Below, one piece after another: positions 34,938 to 44,507 of a stretch of DNA of 64,000 bases. The translations under genes were made by a program, and so were the position numbers. Numbering within the stretch: the stretch's first letter is position 1; each line of letters begins with the position of its first letter. The notes under the pieces are model-generated. The model saw nothing but the letters and a program-made list of their open reading frames with translations. It was not told the origin of the DNA and ran no database searches. This stretch comes from Bacillota bacterium. Lineage in GTDB: Bacteria > Bacillota > Clostridia > Christensenellales > SZUA-584. The stretch lies in the NCBI GenBank assembly GCA_023436115.1, contig JAEZKQ010000031.1, positions 1-64,000 of the forward strand, written 5' to 3'.

Positions 34938-35630
34938 ATGTTTTATTTATCGAATTATTATCTGGATTGGACGATACTTCTGGTTATACCGGGTATCATC
35001 ATTGCAGCATGGGCACAGTCAAAGGTCAACCGGACTTATCAGACATACATTAAAATTCCTGTAAGAAGCGGCATCACAGGCCGTGAAACCGCCGCGCGCA
35101 TACTCTTTGCCAATGGTCTTCAGAATATACAGATTGCGCCTTCCGGGGGTATGCTGTCTGACCACTACAACCCGCGTAAAAAAACGGTGAATCTATCGGA
35201 AGCCAATTTTTCAGGTAGTTCAATAGCAGCTGTGGCGGTGGCTGCTCACGAATCCGGACATGCCATGCAGCACAGAACCGGTTATTTTCCGCTTCAGCTT
35301 CGCAGTGTCATTGCTCCGATTGTCAGCGCCGCGTCTTATATGCTCTGGCCGATACTGATATTGGGTATCATGCTCGGATACAGAGATACAATCAATATTG
35401 CGGTTTACATTTTTCTTGCAATATTTGCATTTCAGCTCATCACGCTTCCTGTGGAATTCAATGCGTCCCGGCGTGCGCTGGCCGCGCTTAAGTCCCAAAA
35501 CATATTAACTGAAGAAGAGCAATTTGGTGCAAAACAGATGCTTTCGGCAGCAGCGCTGACTTATGTAGCCGCCACACTGATTGCTCTGCTGAACTTCCTT
35601 CGTTTTTCGATGCTCTCGCGCCGCAGATAA
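34938..35630 (+). CDS. Membrane zinc metallopeptidase (YugP-like)
   Basis: A 230-residue peptidase of the Zn_peptidase_2 family. The HEXXH-type motif is in AAHESGHAMQH near residue 99; several membrane helices surround it (about 8-25, 120-150, 155-175, 200-220). LRSVIAPIVSAASYMLWPIL is the family's conserved helix. Ribosome site GGAGG. The natural substrate is unknown. Confidence 0.9.
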   Translation: MFYLSNYYLDWTILLVIPGIIIAAWAQSKVNRTYQTYIKIPVRSGITGRETAARILFANGLQNIQIAPSGGMLSDHYNPRKKTVNLSEANFSGSSIAAVAVAAHESGHAMQHRTGYFPLQLRSVIAPIVSAASYMLWPILILGIMLGYRDTINIAVYIFLAIFAFQLITLPVEFNASRRALAALKSQNILTEEEQFGAKQMLSAAALTYVAATLIALLNFLRFSMLSRRR

Positions 35631-35774
35631 GAGTTAAATCCGGTGATTATGGTCAGTTTTATATTGTGAATTCCCTGATAACACACTATAATGATGAAGA
35701 AATGGCGCAATCTTTCTAGGCGTCACCAGCGAGGCAAACGGTTCTTAACCGTATAATATGATGAGGAGGATTCT

Positions 35775-37760
35775 ATGAATAAAACAGACAAGCTGTTTAT
35801 CAACACCGTGCGCATTTTGGCCGTGGAAGGTGTTCAAAAGGCAAACAGCGGACATCCCGGGCTTCCACTGGGCGCAGCACCCATGGCGTATGCATTATGG
35901 GCAAAACATTTAAAGCACAACCCCAAAAACCCGTCCTGGGCAGACAGAGACCGTTTCGTTCTCTCCGCCGGACACGGTTCCATGCTGCTCTACGCAATGC
36001 TGCACACTTTTGGCTATGAGGATGCATCTCTTGAAGAGTTGAAACAATTCCGTCAATTTGGCTCCAAAACAGCAGGCCATCCCGAATACGGCCATATCGC
36101 GGGCATCGAAACAACGACAGGCCCGTTGGGGCAAGGTATTGCGAATGCCGTGGGTATGGCGATGGCCGAAGCCCATCTGGCGGCCATTTTTAATAAAGAT
36201 AATTACAAAGTGGTTGACCACTATACATACGCTCTCTCAGGCGACGGCTGCCTGATGGAAGGTGTGGCCTCCGAAGCATGCTCGCTGGCGGGCACACTAA
36301 AGCTTGGCAAGCTCATACTGCTTTATGACCGCAACAAAATTACAATCGAAGGCGAAACCGACTTTGCTTTCGATGAAGATGTCGCAAAACGCTTTGAAGC
36401 TTATGGCTGGCAGGTGCTCAACGTCGAAAACGGCAACGAAGATATCGATAGCATTTCCGATGCCATTTCTGCCGCCAAAGCCGAAACTTCAAAACCGTCC
36501 ATCATTATCATCAACACCGCTATTGGTTATGGCTGCCCCGCTGTGCAGGGCAAAGCTTCGTGCCATGGTTCACCGCTCGGAGACGAAAACATCGCCCTGC
36601 TCAAAAAGACACTGGGCTGGGAAAATGAAGAGAGCTTCTTTGTCCCCGAAGAAGTGAAAGCCGCTGCCGCCGAGCTTCAGAAAGGCTGTGCGAAGGCGGA
36701 AGCCGACTGGAATGCGCTGTTCGACGCTTACTGCAAAGCCTATCCTGATATGGCGGCACTCTGGAACCAATACTTTGGCCCCGTTGACGAAAGCGTACTG
36801 ACCGATAAGGCGTTGTACGCGTTTGATAAACCGCTGGCAACCCGCCAGTCTTCGGGCATCATGCTCAACCGGCTCGCTGATAGGCTGCCTGCCCTGTTTG
36901 GCGGCAGCGCGGATTTAGGCCCGTCCAACAACTCCGTGCTCAAAGATAAAGCCTATTTTGGACCGGACAGCTATGAAGGACAAAACATCCACTATGGTAT
37001 CCGTGAGTTTGCTATGGCAGCGATTGCGAATGGTCTTGCGCTGCATGGCGGCACGATCCCTTACGTGGCCACATTCTTTGTGTTTACCGACTATCTCAAG
37101 AACGCGGTGCGCATGTCCGCACTGATGAGTCTGCCCGTTATTTATGTGATGACACACGACAGCATCGGCGTAGGGGAAGACGGCCCGACGCATCAGCCTA
37201 TCGAACAGCTCGCATGCATGCGCGCCACACCCAACACGTACATGTGGCGTCCCGCGGATTCCAAGGAGACCGCTGCTGCTTATATCTATGCGCTCAAAGC
37301 CAAGGGTCCGTCCGTCATTGCGCTTTCCAGACAGACACTGCCGCTCTATGAAGAAACGGGCGAAGCCGCGCTCAAAGGCGGTTATGTGCTCAAAGACTTT
37401 GGTGATGACCCGGCCGTGATACTGATCGGAACGGGCAGTGAAGTGGAGCTGTGCATGAAGGCCGCAGCGAAGCTTTACGAAGAGGGCATCACTGCACGCG
37501 TCGTGTCCATGCCGTGTGTGGACGTATTCGAAGAGCAGGACGAAGCCTACAAGCAAAGCGTGCTGCCGGATGCCAAAGACAAGCGTGTGGTGGTGGAAGC
37601 CGCCGCGTCGTTTGGCTGGCACAAGTACGCGGGCAAGAACGGCGAAATCATTGCGCTGGATACCTTCGGCGCTTCCGGCCCCGCAAACAAGCTTTTTGAA
37701 ACCTTTGGCTTCACCGTCGAAAACGTGGCGCAAAAGGCCATCGAAGTGCTCGGCAAATAA
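35775..37760 (+). CDS. tkt: Transketolase
   Basis: A 661-residue full-length enzyme of the pentose phosphate pathway moving two-carbon units between sugar phosphates with thiamine diphosphate. Seen: GHPGLPLGAAPMAYALW, SAGHGSMLLYAML, the cofactor motif GDGCLMEGVASEA ... NKITIEG, the catalytic Glu in IREFAMAAIANG, and THDSIGVGEDGPTHQPIEQL. GAGGAGG ribosome site. Stands alone between the peptidase and a strong terminator. Confidence 0.97.
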   Translation: MNKTDKLFINTVRILAVEGVQKANSGHPGLPLGAAPMAYALWAKHLKHNPKNPSWADRDRFVLSAGHGSMLLYAMLHTFGYEDASLEELKQFRQFGSKTAGHPEYGHIAGIETTTGPLGQGIANAVGMAMAEAHLAAIFNKDNYKVVDHYTYALSGDGCLMEGVASEACSLAGTLKLGKLILLYDRNKITIEGETDFAFDEDVAKRFEAYGWQVLNVENGNEDIDSISDAISAAKAETSKPSIIIINTAIGYGCPAVQGKASCHGSPLGDENIALLKKTLGWENEESFFVPEEVKAAAAELQKGCAKAEADWNALFDAYCKAYPDMAALWNQYFGPVDESVLTDKALYAFDKPLATRQSSGIMLNRLADRLPALFGGSADLGPSNNSVLKDKAYFGPDSYEGQNIHYGIREFAMAAIANGLALHGGTIPYVATFFVFTDYLKNAVRMSALMSLPVIYVMTHDSIGVGEDGPTHQPIEQLACMRATPNTYMWRPADSKETAAAYIYALKAKGPSVIALSRQTLPLYEETGEAALKGGYVLKDFGDDPAVILIGTGSEVELCMKAAAKLYEEGITARVVSMPCVDVFEEQDEAYKQSVLPDAKDKRVVVEAAASFGWHKYAGKNGEIIALDTFGASGPANKLFETFGFTVENVAQKAIEVLGK

Positions 37761-37774
37761 CCCATAAAGACACA

Positions 37775-37810
37775 AAAGCCTTCGGCAATCGCCGAAGGCT
37801 TTATATTTGC
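37775..37810 (+). terminator. Transketolase terminator
   Basis: AAAGCCTTCGGC/GCCGAAGGCTTT stem, AATC loop, T-rich tail, 15 bases after the tkt stop. Confidence 0.9.
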
Positions 37811-37921
37811 GTTATTTATAGTATTAATTGATAATAAGTAAAATTATTGGTTTCTATATATGTTCAATATCTCGCTTATGAGTGGAGAGCACATTACTCA
37901 AATCTTGAAGGCTTACTAAGT

Positions 37922-37951
37922 TTAATAAAAAAGGCGCCGCTGAGCGCCTTT
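37922..37951 (-). terminator. Terminator of the SH3/peptidoglycan-binding protein gene
   Basis: Minus strand AAAGGCGC ... GCGCCTTTTTT with a 5-6 base loop, about 60 bases after the gene at 38013. Confidence 0.8.
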
Positions 37952-38012
37952 GCTTTCGGCTCCCCAAAAACCTTCATGGCTCTTGGGGCCGGGAGGAAAT
38001 ATGTATACCTTG

Positions 38013-39149
38013 CTACTGGGCTTTTTTATAGGCATAATCGACGCAAGCCTGGTGACGCGGACATTCTTTGCTTGTTTCGTGCACTTTGGAGTCATTAAAG
38101 TGTATGCAAAAATGCCCCGGAAAATCATTGTCTTTTATTACGTCAACCATATGCGGCTTGCCATGCTGTGATGCCGCGTATGTCACACCGTCTATCGTGA
38201 CCCAAATGGGGCGTCTGTCCCATGTCCAGCTGCCGAAAATCTGTTTCATCACAGCGGTATCCTCTGCCGTCTTTGGCTCAACGTCCGCATGATACCAGCC
38301 CCCAAACCGGTAGGCTGTGTATTGCAAGCCGGTTTTCACATCGGTGACCAGCGCTGTTGTTCCCTTTTTCCACAGCTTATTGATCTCGTCCCATGTAGAC
38401 AGCTGCACCGCGCCTTCGATTCCCGCCATCTTGGCCGCGTTGGATTTTATATCATTGTCTCCGTAAAGCATATCCAGCGTGCTTTCACCCACGATGCCAT
38501 CCTGTGAAAGTCCGGCTTCCTTTTGAAACGCCTGTACCGCCACCAGCGTCAAGTCACCGTAATAACCTGTGACGGGACCCGGAAAAAACCCGCGGGAATA
38601 CAGCTCGCGCTGCATATCGGCAATTGCTACGCCGTCCATACCCGGTTTGAGCAATGAGGTGGTGGACTTAGCCTTACTCAGCTGAATGTATTGCTTGCTC
38701 ACATAGCCTTGCGTTTCCAACACATTCACGCGGTACCAGTCTCCCGCCATGTCAATAATCTGAACGGCCGTACCCACAGGCACATCGCCAATCACCTCAC
38801 TGTATTCGCTTGCGTTCTGCCGCAAATGCAGCCCGTCCTCCATCACGTGCCCGATCATTGTATCTGTTGAGGGCAGAAAGATGAATTCACTGCTTACATA
38901 GCCGCGGTAGTTGCCGAATATCACACGGTACCACCCCGGCTGCTCCTCGCAGAAAACGCCGATACGGGCATCTTTGGGAAGAATCGTCACCACAGGCGAA
39001 TCGGTCGTTGGCCGGAGACGCATATTGACTTCGTCTGAAATCACAGTCGCTTCTTCAAAATAATTCTCAGCAGCCTGCGCTGTGGAAGCCGGAAATATGA
39101 CTGCCGCCATGATTAGCGCAAGCACAACGCTTAACAATCGTTTTTTCAA
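38013..39149 (-). CDS. Secreted SH3b / peptidoglycan-binding protein
   Basis: A 378-residue exported wall protein. Signal peptide 1-26 (ending AQAAE); SH3b module 1 at about 35-95 (VNMRLRPTTDSPVVTILP ... GYVSSEFI); SH3b module 2 at about 98-160 (GLHLRQNASEYSEVIGDVP ... GYVSKQYI); PG_binding_1 at about 168-230 (DMQRELYSRGFFPGPVTG, QAFQKEAGLSQDGIVGESTLDML); and a C-terminal domain (about 245-378) with FPGHFCIHFNDSKVH, as seen in clostridial proteins next to such wall modules. No recognised hydrolase motif beyond the H-x-H-F-N-D-S pattern. Confidence 0.87.
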   Translation of the reverse strand: MKKRLLSVVLALIMAAVIFPASTAQAAENYFEEATVISDEVNMRLRPTTDSPVVTILPKDARIGVFCEEQPGWYRVIFGNYRGYVSSEFIFLPSTDTMIGHVMEDGLHLRQNASEYSEVIGDVPVGTAVQIIDMAGDWYRVNVLETQGYVSKQYIQLSKAKSTTSLLKPGMDGVAIADMQRELYSRGFFPGPVTGYYGDLTLVAVQAFQKEAGLSQDGIVGESTLDMLYGDNDIKSNAAKMAGIEGAVQLSTWDEINKLWKKGTTALVTDVKTGLQYTAYRFGGWYHADVEPKTAEDTAVMKQIFGSWTWDRRPIWVTIDGVTYAASQHGKPHMVDVIKDNDFPGHFCIHFNDSKVHETSKECPRHQACVDYAYKKAQ

Positions 39150-39329
39150 TGTCTCTCCTTGTGTGTCGAATGATATTGTTTCATATTATTCATACCAAAA
39201 ACAGTACCGAAGAGCAAACGCCATCTAGGTATTTAAATGAAAGCATTTGAGAGCATAAACGAGCCCGTATTAATTGTTACGCTTATATTACGTTATTTAA
39301 CATTTTCGTAATATCCGAAGGTTTATAGC

Positions 39330-39935
39330 CTAATTGTCCCGATAGACAGGTCCCAAATTGCATAGAAAGCTTTTCAGCTTTAAAAGATCTTCATCATAGA
39401 CGGACTTTAATGAACGGTTATAAATAAGGCTCGCGGGATGATAAAGAGGAAACAGTATGAAATTGTGAGAAAGCGCACTGGCTGGCGTGGGCACAGCATG
39501 GCATGTGCCGATCGTTACGGCATTATCCAGCAGCCCTTTGAGCGGAACATTTCCCAAAGTCACAACGACGCGCGGCAAAACCGCTTCTATCTCGCGCATT
39601 AAAAACGGCAGCATACAGCTAAGCTCCTGCTTATCGGGAGGTCTGTTGGATAGCGTTCCTTTTGCGCTTGTTTTAAAGGGGCGAAACTTCACCACATTCG
39701 TGATATAAATATTCTCACGTTTGAGTTCGAGTATGTTTAAAAATTCATCCAGATTCTTGCCGGCCTTACCCACAAACGGCTTAAGCAGTTTTGTTTCCTC
39801 CGAACCGGGCGCCTCGCCCACTAGCATCACATCCGCTTTAATATCTCCCTCTCCATAAACCAAATCCCGTTTAGTTTTACCGAAAGCCTGTGCGGCGTTT
39901 AATATATCATCGTTAATGCATTGAATATGATTCAT
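39330..39935 (-). CDS. Uracil-DNA glycosylase family protein, degenerate for the Fe-S site
   Basis: A 201-residue paralogue of the neighbouring family-4 enzyme. Motif A region GEAPGSEETKLLKPFVGKAG and the C-terminal YHPASLI are kept. Of the four Cys that bind the 4Fe-4S cluster in family 4, the N-terminal CxxC is absent and the Cys of KCRPP is Phe (KFRPF); only the one in LSCMLPF remains. So the cluster is probably lost. It overlaps the upstream paralogue by four bases. Confidence 0.8.
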   Translation of the reverse strand: MNHIQCINDDILNAAQAFGKTKRDLVYGEGDIKADVMLVGEAPGSEETKLLKPFVGKAGKNLDEFLNILELKRENIYITNVVKFRPFKTSAKGTLSNRPPDKQELSCMLPFLMREIEAVLPRVVVTLGNVPLKGLLDNAVTIGTCHAVPTPASALSHNFILFPLYHPASLIYNRSLKSVYDEDLLKLKSFLCNLGPVYRDN

Positions 39936-40501
39936 TTAATTTCTCCGTTAATCCGGTCTAGCCGGGCTTTTATCTCCAGCAGATCCTTATACGCGTCTTT
40001 TTTCAGCAGCTCGTTGCGCAGCAGTGCGGCCGGATGGTAAGTGGGCATAATGGAAAACCCCTTCACCTCATGCCAGACACCGCGATCACGCATGATACGG
40101 ATGTCCTGCCCCAATATATATTTTGCCGGAACACGCCCCAGACAGACGATAATTTTCGGCTTTATCAGCGCCACCTGCGCGCGCAGATAGCCGATACAGG
40201 CAGCTGCCTCCTCAGGTTCAGGGTCGCGGTTTCCCGGCGGGCGGCACTTTAATATATTCGCGATATAAACATCGTTGCGATTTAATCCGATGCTGCCGAG
40301 CATCTTGTCAAGAAGCAGCCCGGCCCGCCCCACAAACGGACGGCCCAGCTCGTCCTCGTCTCGTCCCGGCCCCTCACCTACGAACATAACCCGCGCTGAA
40401 ATATTGCCCTCCCCGAAAACCGTGTTTGACCGCGTGGCATGCAAAAGACATTTTTCGCACTTCTCGACATCATTCTTAAGCTGTATAAAACTCGTATACA
40501 T
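39932..40501 (-). CDS. Uracil-DNA glycosylase, family 4 (Fe-S type)
   Basis: A 189-residue enzyme removing uracil from DNA. The four cluster Cys are at KCEKC (C15, C18), LKCRPPGNRDPEPEE and AACIGYL. Motif A is VGEGPGRDEDELGRPFVGRAG and the motif B His is in TYHPAAL. First of two tandem paralogues, overlapping the second by four bases. Confidence 0.92.
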   Translation of the reverse strand: MYTSFIQLKNDVEKCEKCLLHATRSNTVFGEGNISARVMFVGEGPGRDEDELGRPFVGRAGLLLDKMLGSIGLNRNDVYIANILKCRPPGNRDPEPEEAAACIGYLRAQVALIKPKIIVCLGRVPAKYILGQDIRIMRDRGVWHEVKGFSIMPTYHPAALLRNELLKKDAYKDLLEIKARLDRINGEIK

Positions 40502-40753
40502 ACGCTTATTATACGCTATTGATATGCTGCGCTCAAGCCGTTCAAAGTCAATATAATTCCTGTATATATATACGCCTTATAACAGTTGTACCTGTCAATC
40601 ATTTCGAAATTCGTAAACTTTTTTGTCTTTTATGATAATCCCCGTATGTTTTTTTTTAAGAATCGTTTATAATATAAATAATGGTGATATCATAATCATA
40701 CATACTTGAGTTTTGTTATTCGTGGTGGAATACTAACGAAGGGTGTTACAGTA

Positions 40754-41599
40754 TTGGAACAGATTATCAACGCCATTATAAACAGTTTATATGACTTCGA
40801 AATTGTCGATCTCATTGACATTGTTCTTTTGGCTGTCATAATCTACTGGCTGCTTAAGCTGACATCCAAAACACGCGCCATGCAGGTGCTCAAAGGCCTG
40901 GGCATTATTCTGCTTGCCACCTGGGTTACAGACTTTCTGCATCTGGTCGGTACCACCTGGCTGCTTGACTATGTATTGAACGCCGGCGCGATCGTCATCG
41001 TCATCATCTTTCATCCCGAAATACGCCGGGCCCTTGCACGTATCGGGCGCGGTGGAATCGATTTGACTCCGTCACAATCGGGCAATGCCCAGGAAAATGT
41101 CGATAATATATTAAAGGCAGTTCTCAATCTTTCCAAGAAACGCGTGGGTGCCCTGATTGTTTTTGAAAGAAAGACCGGGCTGCGGGATGTGATTGAAAGC
41201 GGCACGCGTATCGGCGCCATCATTACTTCTGAACTGTTGGAAAACTTGTTTTTCACAAATTCACCGCTGCACGACGGCGCGGTGATTATACGAGAAGATG
41301 TTATCGAAGCCGCCGGCTGCTTTTTGCCGCTAAGCGATAATAAACAAATCGGCCAGGATCTGGGGACGCGGCACCGCGCAGCGCTGGGTGTCTCTGAGGT
41401 ATCGGACAGTGTGACATTAATCGTATCGGAGGAAACAGGCGTGATTTCTGTTGCTCAGGACGGCACACTGATACGCTATCTTGATTCCAAAGCAATCAAG
41501 GATTTGCTGGAAGATGTATATACGATCAAGCAGACGCCGAAATACAGAGGTCTTCGAATACTGAGAAAGGGGCGCAATGGGCATGAAGACCATACTTAA
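40754..41599 (+). CDS. cdaA: Diadenylate cyclase CdaA
   Basis: A 281-residue c-di-AMP synthase from the chosen TTG start (AAGGGTG nine bases upstream). A longer reading from 40706 lacks a site. Three N-terminal membrane helices (within residues 1-80) precede the DAC domain, with the active motifs SPLHDGAVII and LGTRHRAALG. It overlaps the cdaR-like gene by 23 bases; this order (cdaA-cdaR) is standard in Bacillota, although glmM does not follow here. c-di-AMP governs potassium, osmotic and wall balance. Confidence 0.95.
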   Translation: MEQIINAIINSLYDFEIVDLIDIVLLAVIIYWLLKLTSKTRAMQVLKGLGIILLATWVTDFLHLVGTTWLLDYVLNAGAIVIVIIFHPEIRRALARIGRGGIDLTPSQSGNAQENVDNILKAVLNLSKKRVGALIVFERKTGLRDVIESGTRIGAIITSELLENLFFTNSPLHDGAVIIREDVIEAAGCFLPLSDNKQIGQDLGTRHRAALGVSEVSDSVTLIVSEETGVISVAQDGTLIRYLDSKAIKDLLEDVYTIKQTPKYRGLRILRKGRNGHEDHT

Positions 41600-42818
41600 T
41601 ACGATTTGGAACTTGTTTAGAAATAATCTCGTGCTCAAGATCATGGCCGTCCTTTTCGCGGTAATCTTATGGAGTTATGTGATTTCCGAAATGAACCCGA
41701 TACGGACACGCGATCTTGATAACATCAATATACGTTATGAAAATATGGATAAGCTGACCGCGAACAACCTGTACATATCACAAATATTGGAGACCGTCGA
41801 TGTAAGGGTTGAAATCAGGCAGAGCGAAGTAAAATCCTTAAGCGATCAGGATGTTATCGCACGTGTCGATTTGGGCGGAATAAACAGCCCCGGTGAGTAT
41901 ACCCGAAAAATTGAGGCCACACTGCCCAATGGTTTGGTTTCTGTGGTTAACCCGGCAACGGTTTCATTTTATGTGGATAGATATGATACAAAAGCTGTCC
42001 CGGTCAATATCAATCTGATTGGCAGCGTCCCCAATGGTTACCATGCCGATGAACCCGTTATCACACCCTCCGTGGTAGCGGTTTCGGGCGCGTATACCGA
42101 TGTTAAAAATGTAGCCAGCGCTGTCTGCAATATAGACCTCAATGGCTTAACGCATGGCTATAATAAGAGCATGGAAATCGACCTGCTGGACAACAACGGC
42201 AATATCATCGATAAGACACTGTTTACCGATATTCCTTCCGTTATCGTCAATCTTACAGTGCAGTCCAAGAAAACCGTTCCGGTGGATGTCCAGTCGTCCA
42301 TTATTGATCAGGATTATGTCGCTGCCGGTTATGAAGTTGCCGATATCACATGCCTGCCTGCGTCGGTGGATATTGCGGGAGATGCGGGAAAGCTGCTGGG
42401 AATCAACAGTATCAGCCTTGCGCCCTACAGTGTCAGCGGTAAAAGCGCAAGCGAATCTGTATTGCTTGACTATCAGCTGCCCGAAGGTGTGAGCGTGCTC
42501 ACCACCGAAAAAGCGCAGATCTTCATTACAATACGTGAGATTACCCGAACCAAAACGTATACCAATATCGGCATTGAAAAGAAGAATCTTTCAAGCGGTC
42601 TGAAAGCTAAGATCAGCCAAGGCAGTGTCGATGTCACCGTGGTGGCGGGTTTGTCACGGTTATCTAAGCTGAGCCGGTCAGAGATTGTGCCTTTTGTCGA
42701 TCTTGACGGCCTTAAGCCCGGTGTCTATAGTCTGAATGTCCTGTTTGAGATACCCGAAGGCTTTTCTGAGGAAAACTTTTCGGCAAGTATAGGTACGGTT
42801 ACCGTCACGGTATACTAA
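41577..42818 (+). CDS. cdaR: YbbR-domain protein, CdaA regulator (CdaR-like)
   Basis: A 413-residue membrane-anchored protein. One N-terminal helix (about 15-38, NLVLKIMAVLFAVILWSYVI) is followed by four YbbR repeats outside the membrane, each with a pattern like the TVDVRVEIRQSEV or KTVPVDVQSSI strands. CdaR tunes diadenylate cyclase activity. The ATG lies inside the cdaA 3' end behind AAAGGGG. Confidence 0.93.
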   Translation: MGMKTILNTIWNLFRNNLVLKIMAVLFAVILWSYVISEMNPIRTRDLDNINIRYENMDKLTANNLYISQILETVDVRVEIRQSEVKSLSDQDVIARVDLGGINSPGEYTRKIEATLPNGLVSVVNPATVSFYVDRYDTKAVPVNINLIGSVPNGYHADEPVITPSVVAVSGAYTDVKNVASAVCNIDLNGLTHGYNKSMEIDLLDNNGNIIDKTLFTDIPSVIVNLTVQSKKTVPVDVQSSIIDQDYVAAGYEVADITCLPASVDIAGDAGKLLGINSISLAPYSVSGKSASESVLLDYQLPEGVSVLTTEKAQIFITIREITRTKTYTNIGIEKKNLSSGLKAKISQGSVDVTVVAGLSRLSKLSRSEIVPFVDLDGLKPGVYSLNVLFEIPEGFSEENFSASIGTVTVTVY

Positions 42819-42840
42819 ACGCCCTTGTCATTCATATTAT

Positions 42841-42870
42841 AAGGGACGGCATTTCACCGTTCCTTTTTTC
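42841..42870 (+). terminator. cdaA-cdaR terminator
   Basis: AAGGGACGG/CCGTTCCTT stem (one G-U) with CATTTCA loop and TTTTTTC tail, 22 bases after the cdaR stop. Confidence 0.8.
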
Positions 42871-42905
42871 ACGCAGAGCCACTACAGTTTCGAGAGGATT
42901 GAAAT

Positions 42906-44498
42906 ATGGCCATTTTATTAAACGGTGTCGGCGTACCGCTTGGCAGCGGCGATGCCGAGATCATACGAGCATCGGCCGACATGCTGTGTCTGCCCGTCAG
43001 CGCGATTTCGAATCTGCGCATTAAAAGACAGTCCGTAGACGCGCGCCGGTCCGCGCTGCGGCTCGTCTGCACAGTGCTCATAGACTTGCACGATGCACGC
43101 CGTCAGCAGACACTGGAGCTGGAACTGGGCAGGGAAATACCCTACACGGAACCGAAAATAACATACGGGCAAAAGCCTTCAGGCCGTCCGGTTGTGATCG
43201 GCGCCGGGCCTTGCGGGCTTTTTGCGGCACTGACACTGGCCCAGCACGGCTATAAGCCGCTGCTTATTGAACGAGGATGTGACATTCAAAAACGCACTGC
43301 CGATGTAAAGCGGCTGTGTGACAAAGGTGAGCTTGACCCGGATAGCAATGTTTGTTTCGGCGCGGGCGGCGCCGGCGCTTTTTCGGACGGCAAGCTGACC
43401 ACACGGATTAAGGACCCCCGAAGCGACTACGTACTTCAAACTTTAGCCGACTGCGGCGCTCCTGCCGACATACTCACCGATGCGCGGCCGCACACAGGCA
43501 CAGAGTATATCCGAACCGCCGTTGACGGCATTATCGAGAAAATCAAATCATTAGGCGGCGAAGTCAGCTTTGAAAGCCGTTTATGTGATATTTTTACGGA
43601 CGACGGCTCGCTTTGCCGCATAGCATATATAAGAAACGGTATGAGGCTAACGGTGGAAACACACGCCGCGATTATCAGTATCGGGCATAGTGCACGGGAT
43701 ACATATGAAATGCTGCTTGGCAAATCCGTGGCGATGACCGCCAAGCCCTTCGCTGTCGGTGTGCGCATCGAACATCATCGTGAATTCATTGACAAAGCCC
43801 AATATGGCTCGGCATATGGTCATCCCATGCTGGGCGCAGCGGAATATCGGATGGCGTCCAAATCCGGCGGCCGCAGCGTGTACACATTCTGCATGTGCCC
43901 CGGCGGCGAGGTGATCTGCTCTGCCACCGAACCCGACGGTGTTGCTGTCAACGGTATGAGCTACTATGCGCGCAACGCGCAAAACTCCAACAGTGCCGTC
44001 GTGGTCAGTGTGTCCCCCAATGATTTTGACAACGGCCCGTTGGGCGGCATAGCGTTTCAAAGACAGCTCGAGCGCGCTGCATATGCGCTGGCAGGCCAGC
44101 AAGGCGCTCCTGCGCAAACAGTCGGGGATTTTTTCTCAGGTAAGGCGACTCGAAAATACGGCGCAGTGCAGCCTTCATACCGACCTTTGGCAATCGGAAG
44201 TGATTTGCATGGCTGTCTGCCTGTATTCGTCACGGATGCACTCAAGGAGGGTCTTACGCACTTTGACAAAAAGCTCAAAGGCTTTGCCATGCCCGAAGCT
44301 GTACTGACTGGCGTTGAAACACGCACCTCGTCACCCGTTCGCATACTGCGCAATGAAAATTTCGAATCGGAGACGGTCGCAGGGCTTTTCCCTGCCGGAG
44401 AAGGTGCGGGATACGCGGGCGGTATCGTTTCAGCGGCGGTAGACGGTATCAAGTGCGCACAGGCACTCATGCAACGCTATGCGCGCCCCACAGACTAA
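42906..44498 (+). CDS. FAD-dependent oxidoreductase (COG2509-like)
   Basis: A 530-residue protein. An N-terminal domain (1-90) of the type seen in this family precedes a Rossmann dinucleotide fold with VVIGAGPCGLFAALTLAQHG and LIERG near residue 97. CFGAGGAGAFSDGKLTTRI and the C-terminal FPAGEGAGYAGGIVSAAVDG bind FAD. Members are called uncharacterised FAD-dependent dehydrogenases; the substrate is unknown. Followed nine bases later by a P-loop protein, likely co-transcribed. Confidence 0.88.
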   Translation: MAILLNGVGVPLGSGDAEIIRASADMLCLPVSAISNLRIKRQSVDARRSALRLVCTVLIDLHDARRQQTLELELGREIPYTEPKITYGQKPSGRPVVIGAGPCGLFAALTLAQHGYKPLLIERGCDIQKRTADVKRLCDKGELDPDSNVCFGAGGAGAFSDGKLTTRIKDPRSDYVLQTLADCGAPADILTDARPHTGTEYIRTAVDGIIEKIKSLGGEVSFESRLCDIFTDDGSLCRIAYIRNGMRLTVETHAAIISIGHSARDTYEMLLGKSVAMTAKPFAVGVRIEHHREFIDKAQYGSAYGHPMLGAAEYRMASKSGGRSVYTFCMCPGGEVICSATEPDGVAVNGMSYYARNAQNSNSAVVVSVSPNDFDNGPLGGIAFQRQLERAAYALAGQQGAPAQTVGDFFSGKATRKYGAVQPSYRPLAIGSDLHGCLPVFVTDALKEGLTHFDKKLKGFAMPEAVLTGVETRTSSPVRILRNENFESETVAGLFPAGEGAGYAGGIVSAAVDGIKCAQALMQRYARPTD

Positions 44499-44507
44499 GG
44501 AGGACAA

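Noticed and set aside
36915..37775. 286-codon minus-strand ORF opposite transketolase
   Set aside because: Fully antisense to a clear tkt gene; Cys/His-rich composition without any domain.
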